Origin: Clostridium sp. AF15-31
GTDB lineage: Bacteria > Bacillota > Clostridia > Lachnospirales > Lachnospiraceae
Length of the DNA stretch: 64,000 nucleotides
Assembly (NCBI RefSeq): GCF_003461625.1
Contig: NZ_QTXL01000001.1
Coordinates: forward strand, 496,001-560,000
Reading direction: 5' to 3'
Under the pieces are notes generated by a model. That model was not told the DNA's origin, made no database searches, and was given only the letters and a program-made list of their open reading frames with translations. Numbering within the stretch: position 1 is the first letter of the stretch; the number at the start of each line of letters is the position of its first letter. Both the position numbers and the translations under genes were made by a program. Shown here piece after piece: positions 53,453 to 62,837 of this stretch.

Positions 53453-54034
53453 TAGAATCACCCCATTTCTGATAGAATACCCATGAAGGGTAGAAAATAA
53501 GTCATACAATTGTGTATTAAAACGCACCTATAGTTTACCATATTTAACTGACAAGTAAATAGGATATAATGTGAAAAATTCAAAAATAATTTATAAAATC
53601 CTGTCGAATATGAATAAAAAATAATTCCACAGTATAAATTATGTATATATGGATTAGAATGTGCAAATGAGCAGAATAGGACAGGAAATATCAGAAAAGA
53701 TTAATTTTTCATAAAGTGATTGGCAGGCGTACAAATATAATGTAATATAAGAGCAGACATCTTATGAACCCTTCATCGGTTCGCTGCAGACAGATTCCGG
53801 TCTGCATAATTCCGTTTCTGGCAGACAGATATTGCTTATTACATATAGATATGAAAAGAAACACGAAAACAATGGTGTATTTGTGCCATTGGTTTGTATA
53901 TAAGATTAATATTGACACATCACAGCACGAATATGTAAAAAAGCAAATGGGAATAAAATGAAAAAATGTATCGATAAAAAAGAACCGTTACATTCATGCA
54001 CAAAATAACAGTGGCAGGGGTTACAGCCCCCTGC
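53453..54034. other. gene-free AT-rich gap upstream of mecA
   Basis: This ~580-bp region carries no credible gene. Minus-strand TTTACT/TTGTCA and TAAACT/TATAGG hexamers at 53527-53559 (16-bp spacers) could be the mecA promoter. A small inverted repeat GCAGACAGATTCCGGTCTGC lies at about 53785-53804. The right end holds the amidase terminator. Nothing else was recognised. Confidence 0.5.
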
Positions 54035-54036
54035 CT
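54006..54036 (-). terminator. terminator-like hairpin of the amidase gene
   Basis: GGCAGGGG (54013-54020) and CCCCTGCC (54028-54035) pair perfectly, overlapping the stop codon. On the minus strand only ACTGTTATTTTG follows, so the T run is weak. Confidence 0.55.
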
Positions 54037-54841
54037 ATTCTGTGCCCGCCTGGATATGATTAACAAGCCCATCTGCGATCGCAGCGGCAACCTGTTTTTG
54101 ATAGTCTGGAGTATTTAAACTGCTGCATTCATCCGGATTACTTAAAAAGCCACATTCAACGATAACAGCAGGACAGGGGCTTTTTTTCAGAATAAGATAG
54201 TCCAGATTACCTTTGACCGGACGCTCATTATCAGAATCGAGGATCGCATGGATCGAGGCCTGAATTGATTTTGCAAGCTGTTCACCGTCTGAAGAATTCG
54301 CATAGTAAAAAACCTGAGCTCCATGTACGGAAGAATCAGAAAAGCTGTTCTGATGGATACTGATAAAAAAGTCGGAGTTATGGGATGCCACAATCTCAAT
54401 CCGATGATTCAGATCGGATGTCTTTAAGCTTTCGGCAGTTTCTGTATTCAGTGAGGAGTCATCCGTTCTGGTCATATAGACTTCAAAACCGAGAGAATCC
54501 AGAAGCTCTTGCAGATAAGAAGCAATCTGAAGATTGATGTCCTTCTCCTTTGAATCGTTAATTCCTATTTTCCCAGGATCGTATCCGCCATGTCCGGCAT
54601 CGAGTGTGATAGTATAGCCGGAAAATGCAGTTTCTGTGGTGTCACTTTGTGTTTCGTCATTTGGATCAGACTCTGGATCTCTGACACCCGGCAGCGTGGC
54701 TTTATTATCCAGATCGGACTGAGGTGATTTTGACGATATTGGATACAATAGCAAAAATACAGAAAGAGAGCAGATAAATACAAGGAGTAGAAGAAGATAA
54801 CGATTTAGTTTTGGAATAAGAGACCGGAGTTCAGGTTTCAT
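54035..54841 (-). CDS. N-acetylmuramoyl-L-alanine amidase (Amidase_3, CwlD-like)
   Basis: The 268-residue product has one N-terminal membrane helix (about 16-33), an acidic, disordered linker (about 38-72) and an Amidase_3 domain (about 75-262). Zinc ligands are His in TLDAGHGG (about 84), Glu in KEKDINL (about 98) and His in FISIHQNS. The catalytic Glu is in VIVECGFLSN. It cuts the amide bond between muramic acid and the stem peptide. The single-helix membrane form resembles CwlD, which makes cortex muramic lactam in spore formers, but a general wall-turnover role is equally possible. Confidence 0.92.
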   Translation of the reverse strand: MKPELRSLIPKLNRYLLLLLVFICSLSVFLLLYPISSKSPQSDLDNKATLPGVRDPESDPNDETQSDTTETAFSGYTITLDAGHGGYDPGKIGINDSKEKDINLQIASYLQELLDSLGFEVYMTRTDDSSLNTETAESLKTSDLNHRIEIVASHNSDFFISIHQNSFSDSSVHGAQVFYYANSSDGEQLAKSIQASIHAILDSDNERPVKGNLDYLILKKSPCPAVIVECGFLSNPDECSSLNTPDYQKQVAAAIADGLVNHIQAGTE

Positions 54842-54914
54842 AAAAGGATCACCTGTCAGAATTCTTCTTTCTATAAATATGCAGAAACATTCCGGTCAAT
54901 GCCTGTGGATTTTG

Positions 54915-54943
54915 TTGACATTCCGCATACAAGGCTATAAGAT
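54915..54943 (+). promoter_or_regulatory. consensus promoter of the riboswitch-giant protein unit
   Basis: TTGACA (54915-54920) and TAAGAT (54938-54943) are 17 bp apart. Transcription would start near 54950, just before the riboswitch. Confidence 0.75.
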
Positions 54944-54954
54944 AAACTATGTAT

Positions 54955-55130
54955 GTTCTATATTGGATCTGCTCGGACGTGTCTTTAAATGTCCGATCAG
55001 GGGGAAATTCGGTGAGAATCCGGTGCAACCGCCATTACTGTGTTAAGATCATAAGATGGTCTTTTAGTCAGAATACCCGCAGATTTATTCTACATACAGC
55101 TTTTGGGCGAGGGAAAAGCAAGATTTAATT
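54955..55130 (+). ncRNA. cobalamin riboswitch
   Basis: The leader shows the conserved cobalamin elements in order. They are a first stem CGGAC/GTCCG (about 54973-54995), GGGGGAAATTCGGTGAGAATCCG with GTGCAACCGCC (about 54999-55033), ACTGTG, a variable hairpin (AAGATCATAAGATGGTCTT), and the B12 box AGTCAGAATACCCGC (about 55068-55082). In the family binding of adenosyl- or methylcobalamin represses the gene downstream. Beyond the box, GCTTTTGGGCGAGGGAAAAGC and GGGAA/TTCCC pairings (about 55098-55136) could be the expression platform, probably acting on translation since no T run is seen. The only gene that follows is the giant protein at 55177. Confidence 0.9.
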
Positions 55131-55176
55131 CCCAGCTTATAAAAAAATATACAATAGAAGAAAGGAATCGAAACGA

Positions 55177-58100
55177 ATGAAACGAATCAGGACACTGGTG
55201 CTTTCGTTTTTATTTGCGTGCGCAGTTTTATTCGTGCCATTTGCAGTAAATGCAGGTTATGGTATTCAGAATGTTGCGGCAGCGGAAGAAGATGAAAGTA
55301 CGACCGATTATAGCACAAAATATGTTGTGCTGTCTCTTGAGGGCTTTACGATCGGACAGGGATTTTATATCACACCGACCCGTATGTCTTATGAAGAGAT
55401 TGGAAATGTCTGGAAACAGGAAGGGATAGACATTGATCTGTCTAAATTGACCGTTTCACAGGCAACTTATGCATTTTTCAAGAAAGCAGGACTTCAGACA
55501 AAGCCTGCAGGATCAAGTGCCTATAATGACAGCAACTTTTATCTGGCAAATATCAAAGGCATTGATAAAGGAACTGTAAAAGTTCCAACAGCACTCTTGG
55601 ATGCATATAAGACACGTAACAATGGAAATGATCTGGAACTGGAGGAGAAGACAGGTACAGACCTTGAAGAACATGATTACACATCATGGTCCGGCTGGAT
55701 GATCACAGTTGATAATGTGCCTTGCAATACAAGCGCAGGCGCATATCTTGTAGATCAGGGAACCGGGGCAGATACCAATGTTCTCCGTTGGCAGTTTACA
55801 CTTGCCGGTTATGGAGCAGATATTGGATGTGGATTTGAAGGCTATGAAGCATATTATGTAACCCAAGACAAGACAGAGTTATATACACTTTATGCAGAGA
55901 ATGAAGAAGAGATCGCAAAGGATGCCTCATTAAATGCAGAACTTCAGGCAGTTATGGCAGATCTGGATGCATCAGCAGATGATGTGGCAGCTGCTGTAAA
56001 GAAGATCAAAGCATTAGAAGAGAAACAGGTATCGATTAAGATGAACAGTAGTGTTCCATATATGACACTTACAGATGCAGATGGAAATACAGTGGCGGCT
56101 GGAGATCCGGATAGTAATTATGTATACACAGCGAAGCTTGCAGAAGGTACTTATCGCTTATCAACATATAAAATGAGTGGTACTAATAAAGTTGATATGG
56201 GTTCAATTGACCTGATCGTAACCGATGAAGCAGAGCAGTCATATGCAGTATATAGTCTGTCAGGTATTGCATGTACAAATAAGGATGCCGGCAGTGGAAA
56301 ATTTTGGCAAGAAGGAGAAGACTTTACTTTTAATGTAAAGGTAGTATCTCCTGATAATGTTGATCGTCATGCTACACTTGGTTTGATGCAGGCGGAAACA
56401 AGTCAGAAAGCAGCTCAGTATGCAGTGCCTTTTTATTATGCGGATATGGTATCTGTAACTGTAACACCTAAGGGAGACCATGCACAGAATTATATAGAAA
56501 AGACAGTTTCAAAAACACTTACAGCAAACAGTTCATATGGGTATTCGATCAGTGCACCGGAAGCCAGAAAAGTAAGTGTGACATTCCCGGAAGGAGCAGA
56601 ACTTAGACTTGGAACATTGTCTACATATTATATTTATAAAGATGAACCGGGAACAAAGATAGAAGCCAAAGAGCCGGGATATGAGACATATGAATTTACT
56701 GTCGGAGCTGGTATTACATATTACTATCGTGTGACAGGTGCCGGTGGTGTTACCTACTGGGATTGGTTCTCTACCAATAAAGATGCAGATTATATGGTTA
56801 GTAAGGCGGATATGTATATCGGGGATGATTCTTTTAATCCGGATACTATATATCATGATATGTCTCAGAATAAGTATGATGTAGCAGATATTTATCTTAC
56901 ATCAGATGAACATGGATACCTTTCTATGAAGAAGGGTGAGACATACAGTCTGGAATGTTTCCGTAACTGGCAGGCGATCGAAGGTACTTCGAATGCTAAG
57001 AGTGCAGAACCGGATTATCATTACACGGTTATTGATGAGAATGGAAATCCATCAAATGATGTGATCACAGTTACACCGGGAGCACATTCAGAAATAGCGG
57101 AGATTCAGGCGAAATCCGAAGGAACAGCAATTCTGCTTGTGACCTACGATGCACAGATTAATATGCAGGGATATACGAAGTATACCAAGTTTAGTGCAAT
57201 ATGGCCTGAAAACACCGGTGTTGTAGTGGTTACTGTTGATAAGGATGGCACAGCTATTCAGACCAACATGACCATAAATGAAGGTAAAAATAAAAAAGAG
57301 GAAAAAGTAACTGGCGACAGACTGGATGCACAGCTGGATGTTCTTTATTATGAGGCAGGAACAGACGGAGCTGAGTATACATTTACACCGGAGAGTGGAG
57401 TATCCGTATCTGTCCTTCGTCCAGAGATCATAGACAATAAGCTGACATACGGCGGATTTTCTGCAAAGAACATCACAAGAAATTCAGATGGCAGTTATAC
57501 AGTCGCAGGGCTTACAGAAGGACCAAATATTGTTAAAGTTACAAAGAATGGTGTCAGTACTTATCAGGTGATACGTGCAAAAGAAGTTGCAGTATCATAC
57601 AAATATAAAGATGCAGATGGAAATGAAATAACCGCAGATGAATTGACAGCGGGTGATTCCATTGAGATCAGCTATGGAGAAAGAAGTGAAGACGGTAAGC
57701 GTTCTTATAATGGCTTATACAATCCTGCCAGTAAATTAGCAGGTGTGTATAATATGGATGCAGCAATCTGCTTTTTTGACACAACAGGAACAGAATATGT
57801 TGGAAAACTAAACCAGTATATGTTTGCATCAACACCGGCTTCACAGACGATTACGGTTACGATTCCGACTTATTTTGCAGGTGATACATTCCGTCTGACA
57901 GGATGTCTGAAAAACGGAATAGGTGGATGGAGTGCTTATGGTTCACCATACGGTTCTCATCGGGCAGTTCGCCATGACACAGGTGTACCGGTACAGATGG
58001 CAGCCAGCCGTCATACCGCTTATATGTGTAATCTTCCGGATGTAGAATTCAAGCTTGTAGCTTCTGATTTCGTACCGGTAACATTGAATATAACAGACAG

Positions 58101-61100
58101 TCAGACGAAAAAACCGGTTACAGATTATACAATTCAGATCTTAGATGAAGATAAGAAAGAAACAAAAGTAACGGATGGAGTTTTCAAGGGATTTGTAGGA
58201 AAAACATATTCATATGTCATTTGTGCATCAGGTTATATATATAAGACAGGAACGATTGAGATTCCGGAGGATACAGACAGTATTACAAAGACGATCCGTC
58301 TGACACCTGCCGATGCTCAGGCGTGGGATGGACAGACTATGACTGAACCGAAACAGTCAGATGGTGTATACCAGATTGGAACCGGAGCAGAACTTTACTG
58401 GTTTGCAAATGAAGTAAAGACAAAATACACGATCAATGCGGTTCTGACTGCAGATATCGATCTTGCAGGATATAAGTGGACCCCTGTCAAACCGAACAGC
58501 TCAAGTTATGGTTATGCAGGAACATTTGATGGACAGGGGCATACAGTCAAGAATCTGTATGTGGACAATGTTCAGGATGCCGGCTTATTCGGATCAGTAA
58601 CAGGTCAGATCAAGAATCTGACAGTAGAAGGAAATATTTCTGCAAGCACAGCAACACATGCCGGCGGAATTGCAGGTATGCTTAAGGAAAATGCAGGAAA
58701 AAATGTATTGATCTCAAATTGTGTTTCAAAGGTTAATATCACATTTACAGGAACTTCAAATTATGTTTATGCAGGTGGTATCGTTGGATATTGCGGAGCA
58801 AATTCAGATACCAGTACAAATGTGATTGACAACTGTAGCTATTACGGCACGATCACTGCTAAAAATGGCAGTTGCGCAGGTGGTATTCTTGGTGCAATGA
58901 CAAATAGAAATGTTACAATCAAGAATTCCTCAAATTATGGAACGGTTATAGCAAAGAATAACGTAGGTGGTATTCTTGGTATTCATAATGAAGCCAGTTC
59001 AAAAGCACCTGCCGGTAAGATCATTGACTGTTATAATGCCGGTTCAGTATCAGGTCAGACAAATGTAGGTGGAATTGCCGGATGCTTTAAAGGCAAGGCA
59101 GCAAACAACGCAGGTGTAGAGATGTCAGGTTGTTATAGTGGCGGAGAAATTCTGAGCACCAGCCAGACAAAGGAACAGACAATATTTGCAGGACAGTCAG
59201 CATATATGACATTATCTGATTCTGTTTATTCATGTGCAGATGAAGCAAGCAGCACATTTACAGAGGATCAGGCAGTATATGTATCTCCTGCTGATATAGC
59301 AGCAGTAAAGAAGCTGACAGCAGAAACAGTTTCAAAGAAAGCTGATAAGGATACGCTGGATCGTATAGCTCCAGTTATCAATGTGCTTGCAAATGTTCCG
59401 TTATCAGCAGAAGATCAGACATTTGTAGATCTTTATAAAGAGTTACAGGCAGCGGTTGCTGATCAGAAACATGTTAAAGTCGGTGTATATGACTATACAG
59501 CAACAGCAGCGGGAATTAAGGGTGCATCTGAAAATGGTGTGATCCTTGATGATGTAGAAGTTGATGCAGCGACTGCAGTGGATGCTGTCGAGAAGGCGTT
59601 AAAGGAGAACAACATTCCATATGTTCTGGCAGATACAGGATATGGACCATATATGGAATCCATCAATGGACTGACAGTTCAGGCTGAATATACGATGTCA
59701 GGATGGATGTTCTCATACAACAAAGATGATTTCTCCAATATGGGCTTATCAGCTACAACGATCCAGGATGGAGACGTATTAGAATTCCACTATCAGCTTA
59801 CAGGTGGCGATGTTGCATCTGCATATTCAGGTCTTCCAACATTGAAAGAGCTTATAATTGGAAGTAGTCAGATGAACTTTGAGGTATCATCTACATACGA
59901 TGCTCAGTGGAATCAGATCATTACTTATAGGATGAATGGAGAAGAACTTGCCGGAACCGGTACAGAGAATGATCCATTTATTGTAAACGTAGATTTATTC
60001 AAGGACACAGACCTTACAGCTCTGCCAGTCAGCTATAAGACAGAGGCAGATTCACATTATGTAACAGTTGATGGACTTTCCGATGTTATGGATCTGACAG
60101 ATGGAGTGCTGTGTCATGTAACATCCGGAGCAGGAAGAACTGCATGGTACAAGATCACTGCGGCAGCAGAGACAGAAAAGGCATTGACAGATGCAAATAC
60201 AAAGGTAGTAGTTGCAGATGCAGTTTATACCGGAGAAGAATTAAAACCGGAAGTAAAGGTATATGTAAACGGTAATCTGATAACAGAAGAAAACTATGAT
60301 GTCGTATTTGAAAATGCGCAGAATGCCGGAACAGCTACCTGTACGGTAACAGGTAAGGGCGAATTCTCCGGACAGGTTCAGACAACCTTCGAGATCAAGA
60401 AAGCAGAACAGCAGATCACAAATGTACCGGAAGACCGGAAGGTCGTATACGGACAGAAGGCAGATATCGAAGTTGCAGCAGGAGCAAAGACAACTCCTGT
60501 ATTATCATCTGATAAAGAAGCTGTTGTATCAGTAACAGAAGATGGCAAGCTTCAGATCAATGGTATCGGAACAGCAGTTATTACAATTACAGCACCGGAG
60601 AGTGACAATTATCTGGCAGCTACAGCTTCCTTTAAGGTTACAGTTATGGGAGATCTGAGCAAGGCAACAATTGCTCCGGTTGCTTCTGTAGAATATACCG
60701 GAAAGGTGATCGTACCGGAACTTACAATCACAGATGGCACATATCAGCTTGTAAAGGATGTTGATTATACGGTTTCAGGACAGCGTGTATCTGTCGGAAA
60801 GGCTACAGCAACGATTCGTGGAATCGATGGAAGATATGCAGGTTCACAGACAGTTACATTTGAAATTGTGAAGGCAAAACAGGAAATCCAGGTTGCATCT
60901 AAGAGCATAGAGGTAACAGAAGGTACAGATCCGTTTGTTCTTGCAGCCGATGGTCATGGTACATTGACATTCGTTTCATCGGCACCTGCAGTTGCAGAGA
61001 TCGATGATACAGGTCTTGTAACAGTAAAGGCAGCAGGATTTACAGATATTACGATCAAGACTGCCGGAACAGCAAATTACGAAGCTGCAGAAACAGTAGT

Positions 61101-61983
61101 TCGTCTGACTGTTAAGAAAAAGGCGGATACAGAAGATCCTGATAAGACAACAGAAGATTCTTCTGATTCAACTACAGAAGAACCGACAACAGAGAAACCA
61201 AGTACAGAAGAGCCAACTACAGAGACTCCGGATCAGAAGGTTACACTGACTGCCAAAAACACTGTTGTAACAGTTCCAAGTGTTACATATACAGGTAAGG
61301 CACAGAAACCGGCTGTAAAGGTTACAGTATCCGGCAAGGCATTATCAACCGATGATTATTCTGTAGCATATTCAAATAACAAGAATGCAGGAATCGCAAA
61401 GGTAGTTATTACCGGTAAGGGCAACTATACCGGTAAAGTAGAAAGCACATTTGTGATCAAGAAAGCATCACAGACGATCCAGAAGCAGACAGTATATGCA
61501 TACAGTAAGTATGTGAAGATGAAGGCTTCTGCAAAGGGCAAGGTTACTTATACATCTTCTAATAAGAAGATCGCAACTGTAAATAAGAAGACCGGCTTTG
61601 TTACCGCAAAGAAGCCAGGTAAGGTACAGATCAAAGTAACAGCCGCAGCAACAGCAAATTACAAGAAGAGTACAGGAACGATCACCTTGATTGTTGTACC
61701 TGCAACACCGACTGTAAAGAAGGCTGCTGCATATAAGACCAAGGCAATCAAGGTTTCTTACAAGAAGGTATCAGGTGCAAGTGGTTACCAGATCACATAT
61801 GCAACAAATAAAGCATTCAAGAATGCAAAGAGTACATATGTAAGCAGCAAGAAGTCAAGTGCTGTGATCAAGAACCTGAAAAAGGGTAAGAAATATTATG
61901 TCAAGGTAAGAGCATATAAGAAGATCAATGGAAAGAAGTTCTACAGTGTTTACAGTGGTAAGACATCTGTAAAGACAAAATAA
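55177..61983 (+). CDS. giant secreted protein with two transcobalamin-like (DUF4430) modules
   Basis: The 2268-residue product has a signal peptide (about 1-26) and no membrane helix or sortase motif after it. Visible parts are a DUF4430-like module at about 45-228 (LEGFTIGQGFYITP, SGWMITVDN, LRWQFTLAGYGADIGCG), a helical linker, and a long beta-rich region with FIVAR- or Ig-like segments (about 290-1040). A GLUG/right-handed beta-helix-like region follows (about 1050-1355; FDGQGHTVKNLYVDN, GGIAGML). A second DUF4430 module lies at about 1430-1552 (YTMSGWMFSYNKDD, DGDVLEFHYQ). After it come Ig/MBG-like repeats (about 1670-1985), a Thr/Glu/Pro linker, more Ig-like repeats and a basic FN3-like end (about 2175-2268). 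DUF4430 is the C-terminal domain family of transcobalamin and intrinsic factor. With the riboswitch this suggests corrinoid capture. The Lys-rich end may hold it to the wall. Confidence 0.88.
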   Translation: MKRIRTLVLSFLFACAVLFVPFAVNAGYGIQNVAAAEEDESTTDYSTKYVVLSLEGFTIGQGFYITPTRMSYEEIGNVWKQEGIDIDLSKLTVSQATYAFFKKAGLQTKPAGSSAYNDSNFYLANIKGIDKGTVKVPTALLDAYKTRNNGNDLELEEKTGTDLEEHDYTSWSGWMITVDNVPCNTSAGAYLVDQGTGADTNVLRWQFTLAGYGADIGCGFEGYEAYYVTQDKTELYTLYAENEEEIAKDASLNAELQAVMADLDASADDVAAAVKKIKALEEKQVSIKMNSSVPYMTLTDADGNTVAAGDPDSNYVYTAKLAEGTYRLSTYKMSGTNKVDMGSIDLIVTDEAEQSYAVYSLSGIACTNKDAGSGKFWQEGEDFTFNVKVVSPDNVDRHATLGLMQAETSQKAAQYAVPFYYADMVSVTVTPKGDHAQNYIEKTVSKTLTANSSYGYSISAPEARKVSVTFPEGAELRLGTLSTYYIYKDEPGTKIEAKEPGYETYEFTVGAGITYYYRVTGAGGVTYWDWFSTNKDADYMVSKADMYIGDDSFNPDTIYHDMSQNKYDVADIYLTSDEHGYLSMKKGETYSLECFRNWQAIEGTSNAKSAEPDYHYTVIDENGNPSNDVITVTPGAHSEIAEIQAKSEGTAILLVTYDAQINMQGYTKYTKFSAIWPENTGVVVVTVDKDGTAIQTNMTINEGKNKKEEKVTGDRLDAQLDVLYYEAGTDGAEYTFTPESGVSVSVLRPEIIDNKLTYGGFSAKNITRNSDGSYTVAGLTEGPNIVKVTKNGVSTYQVIRAKEVAVSYKYKDADGNEITADELTAGDSIEISYGERSEDGKRSYNGLYNPASKLAGVYNMDAAICFFDTTGTEYVGKLNQYMFASTPASQTITVTIPTYFAGDTFRLTGCLKNGIGGWSAYGSPYGSHRAVRHDTGVPVQMAASRHTAYMCNLPDVEFKLVASDFVPVTLNITDSQTKKPVTDYTIQILDEDKKETKVTDGVFKGFVGKTYSYVICASGYIYKTGTIEIPEDTDSITKTIRLTPADAQAWDGQTMTEPKQSDGVYQIGTGAELYWFANEVKTKYTINAVLTADIDLAGYKWTPVKPNSSSYGYAGTFDGQGHTVKNLYVDNVQDAGLFGSVTGQIKNLTVEGNISASTATHAGGIAGMLKENAGKNVLISNCVSKVNITFTGTSNYVYAGGIVGYCGANSDTSTNVIDNCSYYGTITAKNGSCAGGILGAMTNRNVTIKNSSNYGTVIAKNNVGGILGIHNEASSKAPAGKIIDCYNAGSVSGQTNVGGIAGCFKGKAANNAGVEMSGCYSGGEILSTSQTKEQTIFAGQSAYMTLSDSVYSCADEASSTFTEDQAVYVSPADIAAVKKLTAETVSKKADKDTLDRIAPVINVLANVPLSAEDQTFVDLYKELQAAVADQKHVKVGVYDYTATAAGIKGASENGVILDDVEVDAATAVDAVEKALKENNIPYVLADTGYGPYMESINGLTVQAEYTMSGWMFSYNKDDFSNMGLSATTIQDGDVLEFHYQLTGGDVASAYSGLPTLKELIIGSSQMNFEVSSTYDAQWNQIITYRMNGEELAGTGTENDPFIVNVDLFKDTDLTALPVSYKTEADSHYVTVDGLSDVMDLTDGVLCHVTSGAGRTAWYKITAAAETEKALTDANTKVVVADAVYTGEELKPEVKVYVNGNLITEENYDVVFENAQNAGTATCTVTGKGEFSGQVQTTFEIKKAEQQITNVPEDRKVVYGQKADIEVAAGAKTTPVLSSDKEAVVSVTEDGKLQINGIGTAVITITAPESDNYLAATASFKVTVMGDLSKATIAPVASVEYTGKVIVPELTITDGTYQLVKDVDYTVSGQRVSVGKATATIRGIDGRYAGSQTVTFEIVKAKQEIQVASKSIEVTEGTDPFVLAADGHGTLTFVSSAPAVAEIDDTGLVTVKAAGFTDITIKTAGTANYEAAETVVRLTVKKKADTEDPDKTTEDSSDSTTEEPTTEKPSTEEPTTETPDQKVTLTAKNTVVTVPSVTYTGKAQKPAVKVTVSGKALSTDDYSVAYSNNKNAGIAKVVITGKGNYTGKVESTFVIKKASQTIQKQTVYAYSKYVKMKASAKGKVTYTSSNKKIATVNKKTGFVTAKKPGKVQIKVTAAATANYKKSTGTITLIVVPATPTVKKAAAYKTKAIKVSYKKVSGASGYQITYATNKAFKNAKSTYVSSKKSSAVIKNLKKGKKYYVKVRAYKKINGKKFYSVYSGKTSVKTK

Positions 61984-62050
61984 TAAAAAAGATACATGAA
62001 GCCGTAAGGTGATATGTATTACGGACAAATGTTGATCTGTCAGTAAAAGG

Positions 62051-62104
62051 AATACCGGCTGCTATCCGGAAGCGTTTTAAAACGAACGGGTGGCAGCCGG
62101 TATT
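62051..62104. terminator. terminator-like hairpin after the giant gene
   Basis: AATACCGGCTGC (62051-62062) and GCAGCCGGTATT (62093-62104) are perfectly complementary. The loop contains the palindrome CGTTTTAAAACG. The T run on the plus strand is short. Confidence 0.55.
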
Positions 62105-62203
62105 TGCAATATACCGGGAAACATTGTATGGTATAGAATATAGTTTATGGGAACAGATACAGCACATAGCTGTAGAAAAATACAGGAAAGAGGAAAGCTG
62201 ATT

Positions 62204-62500
62204 ATGGCAGAAAACGATCTGACAAAAGAAAACTGTATGGAAATGCTGCGTGATGCATATAAACGACTGGAACGCTATCCGAAAAAATCAGACTTCACGG
62301 TGGAAGAGGTTGCTGCGGTCAAATCCTATTTTGGCCCCTGGCCAAGAGCACTGGAAGCGTGTGGGATACTGCCGGATCGTTCAGTGGAACGGGAGGCAGC
62401 AAAGCTGCAGAAACGGATCGCTGCGAAAAGGCGGCAGACACAGTATAAGCTGGAACGTCAGGGCAGATTAAAAGAGCAGACAGATGATAAGAAACAATGA
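62204..62500 (+). CDS. small HEAR-repeat (homing-endonuclease-associated) protein
   Basis: The 98-residue product contains one helical repeat of the HEAR type (about 8-55: MLRDAYKRLERYPKKSDF, then VKSYFGPWPRALEACGI). It is a helix-turn-helix-like fold seen next to HNH endonucleases and in small Clostridial proteins. A basic coiled tail (about 60-98) follows. No nuclease domain is present. It may be a small DNA-binding protein. The start is ATG 62204 behind AAAGAGGAAAG, not the ATG at 62147, which lacks a ribosome site. Confidence 0.7.
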   Translation: MAENDLTKENCMEMLRDAYKRLERYPKKSDFTVEEVAAVKSYFGPWPRALEACGILPDRSVEREAAKLQKRIAAKRRQTQYKLERQGRLKEQTDDKKQ

Positions 62501-62533
62501 AAAACTCCAGATGCCGGGAAACGCATCTGGAGC
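62501..62533 (-). terminator. terminator of the minus-strand two-component unit
   Basis: CTCCAGATGC (62505-62514) and GCATCTGGAG (62523-62532) pair perfectly around CGGGAAAC. On the minus strand TTTTTC follows, so it is oriented for the operon coming from the right, and it may also serve the HEAR gene. Confidence 0.75.
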
Positions 62534-62562
62534 TAGTCTGAAATATGAGGGGGCTCAAGAGA

Positions 62563-62727
62563 TTATAGGATGGTACCTTTGAGCAAAATGGCAACAAACA
62601 AAATAAAACAACATGTGGCAAAGATACCAAACTTAACTTTGAGATAATTGCAGCGTGTAAAAGACCTCTCTGTCTTAAAAAATGTGCTGCACTCAATCCT
62701 GTTCTGTTCTCTGCTTGAATACTTCAT
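62563..62727 (-). CDS. possible small membrane protein, 54 residues
   Basis: A short frame starts MKYSSREQNRIECS, preceded by AAGGGATGG, and ends in one hydrophobic helix (FGIFATCCFILFVAILL). It lies between the 62838 gene and the terminator at 62501-62533, a space of 300 bp otherwise empty. It is basic at the N-terminus and hydrophobic at the C-terminus, as in many tail-anchored small proteins. I do not recognise it, and it may be chance. Confidence 0.35.
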   Translation of the reverse strand: MKYSSREQNRIECSTFFKTERSFTRCNYLKVKFGIFATCCFILFVAILLKGTIL

Positions 62728-62837
62728 AAGCACCATCCCTTGTCTTGATGATGTTACTATAAAGGATGGATGCATCATAACCTGCAAAAAAATGCATCAA
62801 TTCTGCATATTTCTTCTAAAGAAGTATTAAGCATCTG

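Noticed and set aside
53764..53961. 65-codon plus-strand frame upstream of mecA
   Set aside because: It has no ribosome site or recognisable features and its composition is unlike neighbouring genes.
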